From: Myrica gale
Taxonomy: Eukaryota; Streptophyta; Magnoliopsida; Fagales; Myricaceae
Length of the DNA: 64,000 bases
Assembly (NCBI GenBank): GCA_963930655.1
Contig: OZ005617.1
Location: forward strand, 21,378,068-21,442,067
Direction: 5' to 3'
Shown here: piece after piece, positions 20,873 to 35,028 of the stretch
Position numbering within the stretch: the first letter of the stretch is position 1
Layout: each line of letters starts with the position of its first letter
Position numbers and translations under genes: made by a program
The notes under the pieces: generated by a model
Database searches by the model: none
What the model was told of the DNA's origin: nothing
Seen by the model: only the letters and a program-made list of their open reading frames with translations

Positions 20873-23800
20873 GTTTTCTATTTATTTTGTTTTCTTGGCC
20901 TGGAATGTGGCTTTTGTGGAACGTATTAGGAGTGGGACTTGCGTCTTGTTCCTTTTCTTCTCATCTTTCTTGGATATCTTGGAGCAGAGTTACAAGTATC
21001 GAGCTCTACATTAAACTTTCTTGGCTACGCCGCCAACGTTAGTTTCAATCGTGTTTGGTTACTGTAAAGACTAAAGCATATTCCTTTCTGTAAACTATGC
21101 TGTTTATTTCCAGCCAATTGCTCTAATGGTTTCAACTCTTCCCTGGGGATATGATTCTGAATTTCTAACGGGGCATGTTTTTGACCCTGTTCTTGATCTG
21201 CAATAGTCCTGTGGGGAGGCTTGCTCGTATCATCTTGAGTATCTTTTGCGGAGTGAAAATGCGTTTTTTCTCTTCTTTTTCCAGAGAGTATTTGAGATTG
21301 AAACTTCAAATTTGGGGTCCTGGTACTACCAAGTGAAAGTTGATGGTGTAGGTGAAAAAAGAAGATAATTTCATAAGGGAGGGGAACTTCTTGCTTAATC
21401 CATGCAGGGAAGGACTTAAAACTATAAAAATATAAGGAGAACGTGAACACGATAGGTGATTACTGTCACCACTGACATTTATCCATTCTGTGGATAGGAG
21501 CATATAATGTTTTTCTTTTAACATTTGAGAGGTGATTAAAATGATTTTCTATGCTTTTCTTGTTTCATGGAAAAAGCCTTAAAGCCAGCTACTGGACTAA
21601 AGGGCATAAAATAAAGCCCATGGCAAGAGTACATAAAATGGACACGAGGCCCAAAACTGCTTAAGATTAATTGTACAGCAAGAGTTAATCTTTTCAACCC
21701 AATAAGCATTCATATGGGCTGAAGTGTGGAAGCACAGAAGACTTTTAGACCCACATGAAATGACGCAGATTTTGCTCCATTTAAGTGAGAAGTTTATCTA
21801 ATCCAATGGGTTGACGTTTTTGTGTTCTGATGGAACAGTGGTATGCTGGTTAATGGATTCCCTCTGGTTATGAAATTATTACGGATATGAAAATCTTATG
21901 TGATCGATCGAATGAAGAAGATTTCGGTACTTGATTTACCTGTAATCATAAAGATTGCTATGAAAACTCTTTTGGTTAATGAATTTGGCTAGGGCTGTTT
22001 CCAAACAGGTTGATTTGATACGGCTAATTAGCTAGTAGATTAAACCAATCTAAATTGGGTTAGTTCTTTTTGTTTTTCACTTGTTATGAGTGCGTGGAAA
22101 TTAACAAGTTCTATATAAGGAGTATCTTAGCATGAAGAATGTTATACTTTTTAGCCTAGTTGCATTTTATAACTTCCAAATATATAATATACCATATGCA
22201 TCATACCAATTTGGTATCTTTCCTTTTCTTTTTCTTTTCCTTTTTCTCTTGGTTGATACTTCATCTGCAGGACAGTTCACGCACCCACACAGAGGGTGTA
22301 ATTTAGTACATTATCAAGTATGTAACGATTAGCGAAAATGTCATAGATTAATCCCACTTGAAATTTCATACGAGTATATATAAGTTCTGTTTATCCTTAA
22401 CAATCATTTTGAAAAGTACTCAGACAGAGCACATGCAGAAACTTAAAAGTATGAATTAAGATCATGACTAATTTCCAGGTTCCCTTATCCATTTAATTAG
22501 GATGTACAGCTTCTCTATATCTTCTTATCACTTCCGCTAGGAAACAAAACACAAAATAATTGTCACTTAAAGAAAAAAAAAAAGGAACTAGTGGGTAATT
22601 GGGTTCTGAGTCTCCATGTGAGTACATCTCATGACTGTTTTTAAAAAAACCATAGATTTCCCTCTGCTCTCTTGCTTTTTAATTACTTCAAATATTAGTG
22701 CAGGTGTTAACTTAATATCGTTCATTTTTAAGGAAAGTTTGCGGCACATGGAAGAGGTATTCAGGCCTGCATGCAAACAAAACAGGGTTGGTTCACAAGG
22801 ACTAAACAAATTCATGACAGGGGAACTTGAACCCACGTTCCCAACACCAGGTAAGGCAACCAGATGATGTTTAATTTCTACGTGGAATGATTCTTCAACT
22901 GTTTTTTGGCAGTATAGCTAGATAAGCGCGCAGAAGCATAAATTTCTTCTGAATTATGTTCAATAACACTGCTTTGATTGCTTCTACATATCCTTGTTCT
23001 CATATTCACTCATATGGGCAAGGTCCAAGGAGAACATAGTCGGGGCGTTGTTCAAGGTTTGACACAATTTTGAGCACGAAGGGTTATTCATAACAACTTA
23101 CTTTTGTTAAGAAGCGTCTTAAGAAAAAAAAAATAGTTGCTTCAAATCTTCCAAACCTACGAAGTAACAAGTAATATGGCGTCTTTTGTCCTACCTTGTG
23201 CTTTATTTGGTAATTTCATAGCAGCCTATTCTCCTGAACTTGCTTTGGTTGATGGTTTTACCCGGACTTCGAGGAAAAAAGATGGTGCTTAAACAAATCA
23301 TAATAGCACTTGCCCTGACCACTGATGTGCAATATCATCCTCACCAGGAATATTAGTGCAGTTCACAAGCACACACACAGTGTTTAATTAAGTGCATTAT
23401 GCAGTATTTAATTACACTTGCAGGGATCATAAATTAAGTATAAACGATGATCATCTCTTTGTTCTTAGCAGCACACTGCTTTTAAAAGCAACAATCCAGC
23501 GCACATGGAGAAGATAAGTATGAAGATCATTTCAAGATTTCCTTACTCGTTTAAGGATGTAGTACGTACAACGTCTCTTCTTCGTACTTCCGCTAAAAGA
23601 TAAAGGACAAATTACAAGCCATTAAAGAAACATTAGTCTGAAATTGGCTGATCTGAATCTTCCCGTGAGCGGGCAGATCTCTTAACTACTACGGAAAAAG
23701 GGAGGAAAACCATGGCATTTCCTTGTTAAATACTGGTTAGTTCAACACATTATTGCATGTGGTCTGTCCACTAATCATTTTTAGGGGTAATTTTTTTATG

Positions 23801-25526
23801 AATGGACGTGGGGGACAATGGACATGAAAAGAGGGTGCTCATGAGGTATTCATGCAAACCAACCTGCGCGGCAGTTCACTAAACAAATGCATCAAAGTGG
23901 AACTTGATCCGACATTAATGGAACAGTAGTACTGACTAAGGAGTGGCAAGGTACATATGGAAAAGAAATAACAGAAAGCTTCTGAACTAGATCTCTTGAT
24001 GGCCAGAACAAGGTGGTATTAAGTAAGAATGATCAGATGGACGTTTCTCAACTTGCCATCTCTAGCAAGCTGTATTCAATCTCGAAGCAGAGACGACGTT
24101 TAAGACAACGAAAACAATATTATCCGGTGGAGTTCGTCGCCCAAGTTGTACTGCAGCTGCTGTTAGGTGATCTTGTGCATTCTCAACCTCAAAAGTTAAC
24201 TCTAGAGGTGAGGTTTTCCCTTACACTTATAAACTGACCACCAACCCCTTCCACAACCAATGTGGGACAACCCCAACAGCTGCTCCGTGCCTGTGGGACA
24301 TTATTCGTTAGATCTATGACTACTGATTCTGCTGAGCACATGTGAGTCATTACTAGATAAGTTCTATATATGTTGCAGTGATTTGTTTTAAACTATTCAG
24401 ATATATAGTTCAACAGTTTGTTAGCTGTTTCTGTTTAGAGAAATTTAACAATCACTAATAAAGTAGGTTTTTTATGAATTTTTTTTAAAATGTATTGATT
24501 TTAAAAATTAACAAATTATTATATGAGTTTAAATAATATTTGCAATATTATTTTTTCAGTCACATTTTCGTTTAAATTTCTAACGAAACCGATAACTTTA
24601 CACATCACCTTGCAATATATGATCAGGTGGTCATGACAAGCGGCATATCTTAAGATTTAATAAAAGTTAAAATTATAATAGTAAAAAAAGGTCCTAAATT
24701 ATATTAAAAAATATTATTATTATTATTTATTTTTAATAGTGACACGTCATCGTTCAGTTAGAAATCTGGACGGAAACAGTGATTAAGTGAGTGATTTTGT
24801 AACTATGGCCTAAACCTATCATAGTAATTTGTTAGTTTTAGGCTTAGAAAAAAAAATGGTTAGTTTCAGAAACAGTAATTTTAAATTTTCCTTCTCTTTA
24901 AATATGTTATCCTCAAACCAAGGCGATGTTCGTGTTCTGCGGAAATGCAGGATTCGCATTCAAAAATGCATTTTGTTCGGCAGTATTAGCATCCACGCCG
25001 GCAAAGGTTGGCCCACGTCTGACTTGCTTCTTCTGTTTTTTTTTTTTAATCCATTCCGACAAGCATGGCAGCAGCTTGTCTACTTCGATCAGCGTAGTTT
25101 TTTACTTTTTTTGTTTTTTTTTTTAATTTTTAAAAAATCAAGTTTTAATAAAATATAATAAATAAAAAATAATTTTAAACATCATCATCACTTTTTTACA
25201 CATCATCAATCTCTACACAAACACCAATACAACTTTAACAACACATAAAAATTCACAAAACTCTCCAAATCCTACAAAAACCTTCAAAACGAACATCACC
25301 CAAGTTGGCCATCTGCCTTCTCCAATGCTTTAAGAAGTAGAACAGGTTTAATGAGAATTTTAATCATGTCTGAGAATCGATACCCCTTAATTCAGCAAAT
25401 ATCGCCAGTTTAAACTTTAATCACATGAGCATATGACAAACTATATATACCAGTGGCCGACAGCAGGATGTTCTCATAATGGATCGAAATTTGTCGATTG
25501 TACGCAACGATATATATCGAACAGCT
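20873..25526. other. Intergenic, no gene supported
   Basis: After the INP1 3' end there are 4.6 kb without a supported coding region. Open frames in this stretch are under about 140 codons, lack family resemblance and overlap one another. The region contains the diverged duplication described for 22260-23930 and long T-rich runs near 25040-25130. Confidence 0.6.
22260..23930. repeat. Diverged ~1.07-kb direct duplication
   Basis: 22260-22860 and about 23350-23930 share ordered blocks. AGTTCACGCACCCACACAG pairs with GCAGTTCACAAGCACACACA. ATCACTTCCGCTAGG pairs with CGTACTTCCGCTAAA. GAGGTATTCAGGCCTGCATG pairs with GAGGTATTCATGCAAACC. CTAAACAAATTCATGAC pairs with CTAAACAAATGCATC. The copies are old, with many small indels. 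No coding potential. Confidence 0.65.
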
Positions 25527-25789
25527 TGTCAAGTTGATGTAATCGCCACTATGTTCAGAAAAAGAAAAGATGATTTAGGGCATGGGGCCTGCCACATCGA
25601 ACCCCCCTTGAAGGATTTGACAAGTGCATACTGATGTTCATTGACGTTAACCTTCCTGTCAAGTTGATGTAGTCACCACACAATGTTCAGAAAAAGAAAA
25701 GAGGATTTAGGGCATGGGGCCTGGCACATCGAACCCCCCTTGAAGGATTTGACAAGTGCATACTGATGTTCATTGACGTTAACCTTTAT
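25527..25789. repeat. 130-bp tandem duplication
   Basis: Two copies start TGTCAAGTTGATGTA at 25527 and 25657. Each contains TTAGGGCATGGGGCCTG and GAACCCCCCTTGAAGGATTT and ends in CATTGACGTTAACCTT. A few substitutions and a 3-base indel separate them. Intergenic, no coding role seen. Confidence 0.9.
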
Positions 25790-25852
25790 TTTTTTCTCTC
25801 TACTTTGACGTTAACCTTGATTATACGGTAGAGACCGCTCACTAGTGTGGTC

Positions 25853-26595
25853 AACGGTAGTGTTGGTGATGGTAGTGTTGGTGACGGTTTGACACGTCAC
25901 CGCAATTGACGGAATTACATATTTGACACCGTCACTGCACCGCTAAAGTACAATAGCCGCTCTTGCCGGTGACGATATTAACGATAACGGTTAGACGATA
26001 ACCGCTTAAACCGTGTAAGCGTTAGGTCAAAAAATAATTTTTTTTTACATTTCATTTTTTTACTAGGCTCTTGTCCTTGGGTTTTTTTGGACCATTAAGA
26101 CTATTTAATGTCCATATATAAGCAATAAATATAATCATTCAAATATTATAACCTATTTAAATTTTGCAACATAATATCATAATTAATAATCATATTAAAT
26201 GGACAAATATCATAACTTATTCAAACATAATATCATAATCATTAATACTCATGACAAATATAATAAGTTGTCCAAAAGTCCAACATAATATCATATTCAA
26301 ACATAAAGACTAAAGTCTAATACAAGTGTCCAACAATGTGACATAAACCAATTAACATATTCCAACAAAAGTCCAATAAAAGTATGTCATATAATCAATA
26401 ATAATCTAAAGTCTAAACTAGAGGTTGTTAACGGGTAGTGTAGGTGACGGTTTGGCGAAAACCGTCACCGTCACCGCAAATTGGCGAAATCACATATTTG
26501 ACACTGTCACCTCACCGCTAAGGCACAATAACCGCTCTTACCAATTACGATACCGATAACTTAACCGCCGCCACTGGTGAAAATGAACATCTCTA
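25853..26595. repeat. Two related GC-rich blocks, possible MITE remnants
   Basis: Blocks at about 25853-26030 and 26419-26595 share GTGACGGTTTG, TCACATATTTGACAC, TCACCGCTAA and ACCGCTCTT in the same order, separated by AT-rich DNA. The second block is bounded by TAGAGGTTGTTAA and an inverted TGAACATCTCTA, resembling ends of hAT-like MITEs, but I find no target duplication. Confidence 0.45.
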
Positions 26596-27412
26596 CCTCT
26601 CACCACTCTCTTTAGAAGGTTGTCGATGGATCAGTAGACCTACCTTCAATGGGCTAGTGAGAGCTATAAGCCTATAATTAATAATGCTCTAAAAATAAGA
26701 TTGTACCCCCCCCCCCCAGTAAAAAAAGCTAATGTATCTTTATGCCAGCTACATTTACTGTCACATACTTTTTTGACTTCGTGAAAGGGGAAGCGTCGTA
26801 TTTTGTCTTAATGGCCGCCCTTGAGATTGTTGGCCGACCCCGCGAAAAGAAGTTTCATTTGGGTACTTAAAGAGTACTTTTATGCATCTCTACCTCTAAA
26901 GTCTTAACGATTTGAAAGATGAAACAGATTTGTTGAACTGATGTACTGCGCGTCCAATTATATGAAGATTCCACTCATGCACCAAAATGTTGGGCACCGA
27001 CGAATCTAGCTACTAGCTAGCAGCTAGCATTCGCGACTTCTAGACCACAAGAAATAAATGTTACTAACTTGCACGTACCGGAATTAGACCAACAACAGCT
27101 GGTTGATGTACCCATAATGTATACAATAATTCCTTTTACTTGGTTAAAAAAATCGACCTTGTGTACAAGATTTCGCAAATTATGTATTTCGTGACGATCA
27201 CAATCGTATATGATCTGTAGCTTCTAAGAATTTACTGATTTTTCGATTTATAATAGTCATCTATATATATATATATATATTCGGAAACAAAAAGAAAGAA
27301 GACTACGCGAATTTAAGCCACAGCTTCCACTTCTTACTTTTTAAGTCTTTTATTTTTTTTTCTTTTTTAAGTTTTCGATTTAAGCCATATATAGCTTTCA
27401 CTTCCCGAATGA

Positions 27413-27841
27413 CAGAGCCGGCTCAAACAAAATGGAGGTCTAAGGCAAAATAAATTAATAGGTTTTTTATATAAAATTTAATATAAAATATTTAAAATTA
27501 TCTGAAAATTATTAAATTTAATATAAAATATTAAAGGCATTTTTTATAGGCCTCATGACTAGAACAATTAAGAAATTTATAAGCCATTTTTTCTCTTTGA
27601 GCAAAGTTCAGAAATCTAAAAAAAAATAGGAAGTATGGAAGAAATATATATGTCCACTCATGATTAAAAAAAATATGAAAAGATTGCATTTTGTTTTTTT
27701 TTTATTAACTCAGTTGTCTTTTTATTTTTAGGTCATCTTCAACACAAAAAATATAAAAATATATTTTTAGTTTTTACGGGGCTTGCTCAGGGTGAGGCCT
27801 TAGGCCACCGCCTAACTTGCCTTACCCTTGAGCCGGCCCTG
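27413..27841. mobile_element. hAT-type MITE, 429 bp
   Basis: The ends are CAGAGCCGGCTCAA on the left and TTGAGCCGGCCCTG on the right, an inverted repeat with one mismatch that belongs to a widespread plant hAT family. The flanks CCGAATGA (27405-27412) and CCGAATGG (27842-27849) are an 8-bp target duplication with one change. The interior is AT-rich and non-coding. Confidence 0.85.
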
Positions 27842-29858
27842 CCGAATGGCTGGAGCTCCAACGAAGAGTAAACCTGAAGTACAGTACTGTTCAAAAATAC
27901 CAATCCCTTCAAGTATACTCGCCGCGTTGTACACCACAACGTGATTTTGAATCTCAAGCATTTGAATTCTTCCAAAATCAAAAATCAATTAAAAAAAAAA
28001 AAAAAACTAACACAACTTGAGCTGGTCAAATTAGTCAGATATGCAAGCTCTTTGTCAATTCTTAAAAATAATTTTTTTAAAAAAATAAGAGCTTTCCAAA
28101 AGAAGTCCTCGTCAGCTCGGACTAAAGGGGATTCGTTCTATGTCACGGCCCCGTCATTGAATTATTCTGCTCCGTAGTTTGTTCTGTGCCGGTGGGACCC
28201 TTTCCGGACTGTACCAAAGGCCCGATTTGGAACGTCGTTGTCGGTCTTTGCCGAACGTGTTGTCGCCACGTCAGTGTTTAACATCAAATGATTTGGAGTA
28301 GCGGGGCAGGGGCCGGAAGTTGCTGGTCGTTTTCGGCGCGGACAAGGTTTTGCCTCGTGTATCCGAGGTGGCTGCATGGACTGTGCTTCTTTTTTTCTTC
28401 TGCTTTTTGGTCCAACATAGCTGTCCTCGATCGGCACCTTCTTTGTGATTGGAAAATTTTGTTGCAGAAGCATGCTAGACCAAAAAAAGTAAGATACTTT
28501 TGTTGTTAGGTAGAGATATCTAATCCTCCATTCTCGTTTCATAGATAAAAACATATACACCTAAAATAAACATCTAATTTAGTAAATATACTTTTTTTTA
28601 TTTATTTCTTTTAATTGATCAAAAAAAGAAAAATAAAATAAAAGTCTACCTTAAAAAGGCAAGTCCCTTAAACTTTGATCTTGAAACTGACACTTTACTT
28701 TATAAAATTATATTCGCAATATTCACCTTATTCAGAAACTGCATGCCGTGGTGAGAGCTGTTTGTTTTGCCCGTTGCCAAGTTGGGTCTTTTTTTATTTT
28801 CTTCCCGTGCGAGTTAGACTATTAATATATTTACTTTTCAACGGGAGAGAGCAGACGATGATGTTTAATAACAATAAATCCTATAACTGGTGACTCCCAC
28901 GTCGATGTGCTACTAATTAATTACCGCAAGGAATTAAGCGGGATAATTACACAATGAACCTCATACTTCCCTTTACATCGCTGTCTGCACCTGATCTATG
29001 TGCAATCTGAGGTCCCTTTGATGTAAACGATACGTATATTTTGAAGAAACTTAATTGTTACCGAACTGATTTATTCATATGCATAAATATTACCGTAACA
29101 AGTTAACATGTATAGAAATTATAACACTTGTAATTCTCTAAGTTTTGGAGGAAATTACTGTTGAACATTCAGCACTTAATCCAAATTATTTGATCCTTTC
29201 TTGTGAGCGGCATACATAAGTTTGCTTTAGTTTCAGTTGACAAACAACCTTAGATTTATTTAAGAGCTGGTAGATCATGTTGATGCAAGTGAGAGCTGGT
29301 AGATCATTGTATAGTATTTACAGTATAGTACACGGATATAAGAAAACTTTGATTCCAAGGTACGTAGCTGCCGTGAGATTGTGGGAATCGTTTGTAGGCT
29401 TGATTATACGTACCTAGCTAGCTAGAGAAATAGGACGTTTATTTTCTCTGGGTGCAAGAAAGGAGAACACCTTCCGTAAACTGGCCATGTTTTTTTTTTT
29501 GAATGCGACGCATAGACGTTTTCTTTGGAAATAATTTTCCAGAGGCAGATAGAAAAGTCACATCAAATTGCAGTTGGGTGGCAAATTCATGTGGACCGAG
29601 CGTATATAATGGATCGAATACAGGTATCAGTACCTTTCGATAAAGGTAGCTTGGATTGGTTTGGTTGAACCTGAACCTCGCTACATGCAGCTTAAGAAAT
29701 AGCTCACCTATACCTACTATTAATTTGGACGAAAATGACAACAAAAATTTCTTTATTATGAGAGAAAGTTATACAAATTTGACATTTTTTTTATAAAATT
29801 TATGCATAATAATTGATATGGGACCCTTATGAAGTGTCATGTGTAGAGCACAGATCGA

Positions 29859-29889
<31 letters not shown>

Positions 29890-32800
29890 CTTTGTCACTG
29901 TCATTAACAATGAGAAGTGAGAATTCTGTGAGTCTATTAATGGAGGAGTATTTGGTGATAGCCATTCGCTGAAGAGAGAAACAGCTAGCGAGGAATCATG
30001 GTCCCCTTGGCTTTTGGAATCTCTCTTCCAAATTTCCAATATATGCTGAAATTGCCCGACAATGAAAGTATATTCTATACATATAATTGGTCTCCTTTCA
30101 TTTTCTTTTATGTACCCATGAGCATTAATGCCTTAATGGTGTAATTGGAACTATTTTCGCAGGCAATTATGCCTGATGTAGATTTCTTTATTTTTGAATA
30201 CAACTGACCATTTCGTTGCACATGCCTCTTACCAGATTTGGAATATGAAAATGCATGAATATATGTTGTTTTTATATTATTAAAAATCTAGTGAACTGTT
30301 CCCTGTTCTTAAAATTCGTAAACTTAAAGGATGAAGTCGTCATACAATTGCTACGTAGAAGCAGCTAGCACCGGCGCTTTACTTTGGACGGGGAAAATTA
30401 AGGCCTCCTCAAATGCCATTTTCCGTAGCTAGATAACGTTTGAGTCTTTTCCTTGATCCTGAGGTTAGGTAGGTCTTACGTTTGATTTCTTGAAAATTGA
30501 AATAGAAATGGTTTGCGTGCAAGCTTGTTTGCTATATATGTATTGAAAAATGTATACGTACAAGTCATGACTACTGTAGGGTAGGAGAACATCATTTTGA
30601 AATTATGAAAAGGCAGTCGATGTCCGCACTAATTAATCTTTAATTTAAGGTGCGAAACCATGAGGTAATGGCAAAGTGCGTCTCCTTCGAGGTTTTGAAG
30701 TCAAAGTTGAAGTTACCAAAGTAAAGGAAGAACTAAAGAAAGAAAAAGTTCCCCATTTCTCCCATTGCACTTTACGAAGTAGTACGAAATTGCATCTGCG
30801 ACATTGTCGTTTTGCGGTGCAGTCTTGGTGCTTATGTCGCCTTGCCGCCTGAATGAATGAAATTCAACTCGTACTACTCCTCCCATAGCTAATTTTCCCA
30901 ATTTGATTACGTTGAAAGAATCAGACGTTCTAGTCCACTTTCGCGGAAATAACATATATTTGCAACGTATCTAATACACACATATATATATGCTTGAAAG
31001 TAAGTTCACCTAAAGATGGCTTGAGCTTTCTTATGCACATCGGTCAAGCTCAAAGCGTCACGTTAGTCAAAAGTGAATTGAAAGTACGCAATGGTTTATT
31101 TTCTCTGCCGCTGCTTTTTCTTTGTGGTTGTTTTTGTTTGTTGCCGTCCAGTTGCAGGATTTAAGAAGAATTAAGGTAGCAAAAGCAATTTATGAATTAG
31201 TCCCCACATTTACAATGATAATTTGAACGTCCAGTATTCATTTGACTAACGAAAGAGCTAAGTGGGAAGACTATAGGCCGGAGTGGGGACCCTGCCTATA
31301 TCTACGTGCAATGCTTGAACGTTGATCAGGAGGAGAAAATTAAACAAATAATTCAATGTATTTTATTAGATATTACTGATGTCCAATCAGGCTTAACGAT
31401 TGATTTGTCTGCCTGTCCGGTTGCTTGTGATCGGTGATGGAATCCCAAGTACTCCTAACTACGACAAAAGTCCATAGGATCCCGTTTGTTAGTTATTACT
31501 TATAGGCACTCAAGAAGGGAAGTCTATAGATATTGCTTAAAATTTTGGTTTTGTTTCCAATAACAGAGAAAATAATACTAAAGATAAAGATCTTGCTAGC
31601 TAAGGTTTCATTCACCGAGCGTAGAACGTTCCACTTTCTTTTAATTAAGCAGGTAGTTATATATGCTAAGTTTATATATATAAACAACAATCAAAACATA
31701 AATGAGTACTGGTCCAAGAAAATCCAGCTGGTGTTTCGTTTTTTAACGTAATCGTCAAGAAGGAAATAACAAAAGAAAAAGATAGCAGATGTATGGATCA
31801 GCTGGTAACATATATATCAGTAGCAATTCTAATGGCGATACTGTCGCATGTTCTAGAACTCGAGTGTTTTGAGTTCAATGTTCGAACCCTTCTACGTACA
31901 CCCTTTTCAACGTGATTTAGGACATGTGCATATGCTTTCAGTACTGATCCAAAATGTTTCATTGCAAATTCAATGTAGGAGTACACCAAAGGGACCGGAG
32001 GCCGGTTTCCACTATACAAAATCGAAAATCAAGAGAGCACCTAATTTAATGTATCACTTTCCTGCAGCCTAATATGTATATTATATATTTAGCATGATAG
32101 TGAGATCACTCAACGATAAACCTTCACACAATTCTACTGGCTAATTGCCTTCCCACGACATGAAAAGGTAACACTTTTATTAATGGTTTAATTAAAATAT
32201 TCTAAAATGTTAAGGGATTAATTAGATATAGAGAAAGCTTCTAATTACAGAATTAGTTTGTTGATGTGGAAATCTCGGCAAATTAAATTCCCGAAGTTTT
32301 AGCTAAACCTTTTCATAACCTGACAATTGCTATCCTGGGCATGCAAAAACAGATCAGCCCATGTGTTCGATAAGAATCGCTTCGTAAGAAGCAACCTGCA
32401 GGCTACCTAACAGTAGATGTTGGACAGTAATTAGAGGGATGATTTTAAAGCAACTGAACACCTAATTTAATGAATTATTGTGGTGATCATATTATAGGGT
32501 TTTTATTTGCATATGCAACTGTTTCTGCAAATTAAACATCTATTGATACTTTTTTTAGGATTTGTATCCAAATTTTTAACATTATACTCACAATATTATT
32601 CCTACATGAATACCAATACAACTCATTATTACATTTGTTACACACATCAATACAAGTTAATACCTTTTACACGCATGTCAATAAAGTTCAAATATCACCT
32701 AAATATTCAGACCATACTTAACCTCCTAAAATTTTTCTCAACACAAACATGTTATTTTGTTCGGGACCAGCTTGAAACAGTAATGCTGTAACTCCAATGC

Positions 32801-33480
32801 TGTTACCAAGCTACAACGTTATTGAACTGACACCACGATTCCGTTGCCAAGGAAAAAGGAAAAGGAAAAAACTTCCGAATACTGTTGTTTCGTCTAGATG
32901 GTATAATATTCTAGCTAAAAACATTCTTTAATAACTATTAATATGAATATTCTTCACATTTCCTGGTCAAGATCCGAATTTATTTACTTTCTTATCCGCC
33001 ATCTCCAAATATTTCAGGTTTGTCTATGTATATGCAGTTAAAACGCGTATTTGTATTTGTAGATAATCTCCTACTCATACGCGAGCACGGCTAAAGAAAA
33101 TTACCTACGCCTAAGGAGAGAAAAAAAAAACAGATTCTAGGCTAATTCAGTGTCTTGTGGATGCTATCAGAGAGTAGAGATTCCACAGTGATCGCCGGGA
33201 AAAACCAAACCAACTGTAGCGGGGACCCACCTCTGAGAATCCAAAACCAACCTGCTCTGATAAATTTATAAGACTGATACTCTCCTCCAATCCTCCTCAC
33301 GGTTTTAACAGCTTTCTTTTACCATTTTCAGCAACGCTCTCGGCCTTTTTAGAGATCGTAGTAGAAGGAAAAAGCGGGATTTGCCAGCACGGATCGGGGA
33401 CCACGGACCGCTTTTTTTTCGGTATATGCGTCCCGTGAGTGACCTTGCTCTCGCACGAGATTCGCGCGACTCAGCCGTAA
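27842..33480. other. Intergenic, no gene supported
   Basis: A long AT-rich interval between the MITE and the TPP promoter region. I see no exon with flanking splice sites, no protein-family motif and no tRNA gene. It includes a short (TA)n run at 29863-29889. Confidence 0.55.
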
Positions 33481-33517
33481 AAAAGCTAAAAGGTTGTGAA
33501 GTAAAATTTGGAACTGC

Positions 33518-33680
33518 AGTTAAAATTTTAGGTATTTAATTTAGTGAAAAAATAAAGAGAGATAATTTTTTATATTTTTATAGTGAAAAATAATGATTTG
33601 ATAGAAAGAGGTAGATTATATTGTAATATTTTATTGTGTTAAAATTTTAGAATTAGTAAAATTTTATAAAACAAATCGAG
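33518..33680 (+). repeat. AT-rich MITE-like repeat, copy 1 of 3
   Basis: Begins GTTAAAATTTTAGGTATTTA and ends with TGTTAAAATTTTAGAATTA. It is clearly homologous to 34286-34440 and to the reverse complement of about 63640-63785. Shared landmarks are GTGAAAAAAT, AAGAGAG, ATAGTGAAAAATAAT and AGATTATATTGTAAT. No clean terminal repeat or target duplication could be set. Confidence 0.6.
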
Positions 33681-34285
33681 CCTAAACTGCCTTTACTCTC
33701 AACGCCGATTTTTGCGCGTGAAGCCCTCCCCTGCACCATCCTCTGCCACGCCCACGTGGAACTTATTGTTTTCCTCAAGTTACGTTTGGTAGAAAGGAAA
33801 TCAGAGATATGTTCTGTTTGAGTAAAAATGTAGAATTTTAGAGAAGTTGTGAATATTTATGTTGAATAGTGTTTTATTGGTATTAGTGTAAAGTGGAGAG
33901 ATAAATAATTTGATTTAATTATTTAATAAAAAAATATAGGAGTTCTGTGAAAAAGTATAGAAAGAAAATTTATGTTGAATAAAAAAATAAAAAGTTGTTG
34001 GAACTTGTGTAAAATGTATTGGTATTTGTGTTTGAATTCTTAATATGTTCGATGGTAATTTTGTGAACGTATTTAAATTCTGAAAAAATGTAAGAAACGA
34101 ACATAACCCAGACAATAAAAAGAAAGACAGGAAATAAATTCCGGACGAAATTCATCCTCTTCCCCCGAATTCTTTTTTCATTTCTTTCTTTTTTATCGTT
34201 TTCAGTTAGTGGGACATTAAAGGTTAAGTTTGCAAATTAAGATGTTTTAAAAATTTCAAAATATTGTAAAAATTGAGATTGATTA

Positions 34286-34440
34286 AAATTTTATTGAGTT
34301 AAAATGAAAAGTAAAATTTTATAATAGTGAGTGAAAAAATTAAATAAAGAGATTATTTAAATTATTTATATTTATTATAGTAAAAAATAATTTAATAACA
34401 AAGGGAGATTATTTTAAATTTTATTTTATTAAAATTTTAA
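34286..34440 (+). repeat. AT-rich MITE-like repeat, copy 2 of 3
   Basis: Shares the landmark order of the 33518 copy: TTAAAATTTTAT, GTGAAAAAATTAAATAAAGAG, TTATAGTAAAAAATAAT, GGGAGATTATT and ATTAAAATTTTAAATTA. It is more diverged and lies about 600 bp upstream of the TPP TATA box. Confidence 0.55.
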
Positions 34441-34663
34441 ATTAATTATGTCTGCATTAAAAAATTATGGATTTTTAAACAATTTTCCATTATTTTAGAT
34501 TTGCAGATAATGTATAACGAAAAACTGGGAACAAAAAAAAAACACTAATGTCGGAGAGGGGAAAGGTATTTTGATATATTTCTGTGACCGTTCACAGCCA
34601 GCTGCTCATGAAAACTATGCGAGCGTGAAATCCGTCCGTCAGTGCGTTGAGGGTCCAGGCTGA

Positions 34664-34738
34664 CACGTGGCCACGTCAACCAGATACGTTCACAGGTGCC
34701 GTCCTTTAAGTACTCCCCAAAACTGCGACCTGCACGTG
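34664..34738. promoter_or_regulatory. Two CACGTG G-box/ABRE motifs upstream of TPP
   Basis: GACACGTGGCC (core 34664-34669) and GCACGTGTC (core 34733-34738) lie about 300 and 365 bp upstream of the TATA box at 35029. Both have the ACGTGGC/ACGTGTC form bound by bZIP factors in ABA and stress responses. The motifs are seen directly. Their activity is inference. Confidence 0.5.
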
Positions 34739-35028
34739 TCAGTTAAAGTCACCTCGTCGACTGGGGCCAATATGGACCCCTGAGTCCTGACATACGTTTA
34801 AAAAATAACCTTTTTTTTTCTACGTGTTTAAAAAATAACTAATTGGAGTAAACTATTGCTAAAAAAGAAAAATGAGTGTAATTGTTAAATATTTTTAAAT
34901 TTCTCTGAATATTATAGTCGCCATTGATTTAAGATGCATATGGGGAGATATGGTAACTAGCGGTCGTGTTTCCCAATTCAACAACCTAGTTACCTTGTTA
35001 AGCACGTCTCCAATAGGCCATCAAACGC

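Noticed and set aside
28162-28560. 132-codon minus-strand frame in the intergenic region
   Set aside because: No recognisable domain, no splice context, overlapped by another frame.
31793-31890. tRNA/SINE-like A box (TGGATCAGCTGG) and B box (TGTTCGAACCC)
   Set aside because: Boxes are about 76 bp apart, no cloverleaf, no A-tail or target duplication found; chance or a very old SINE.
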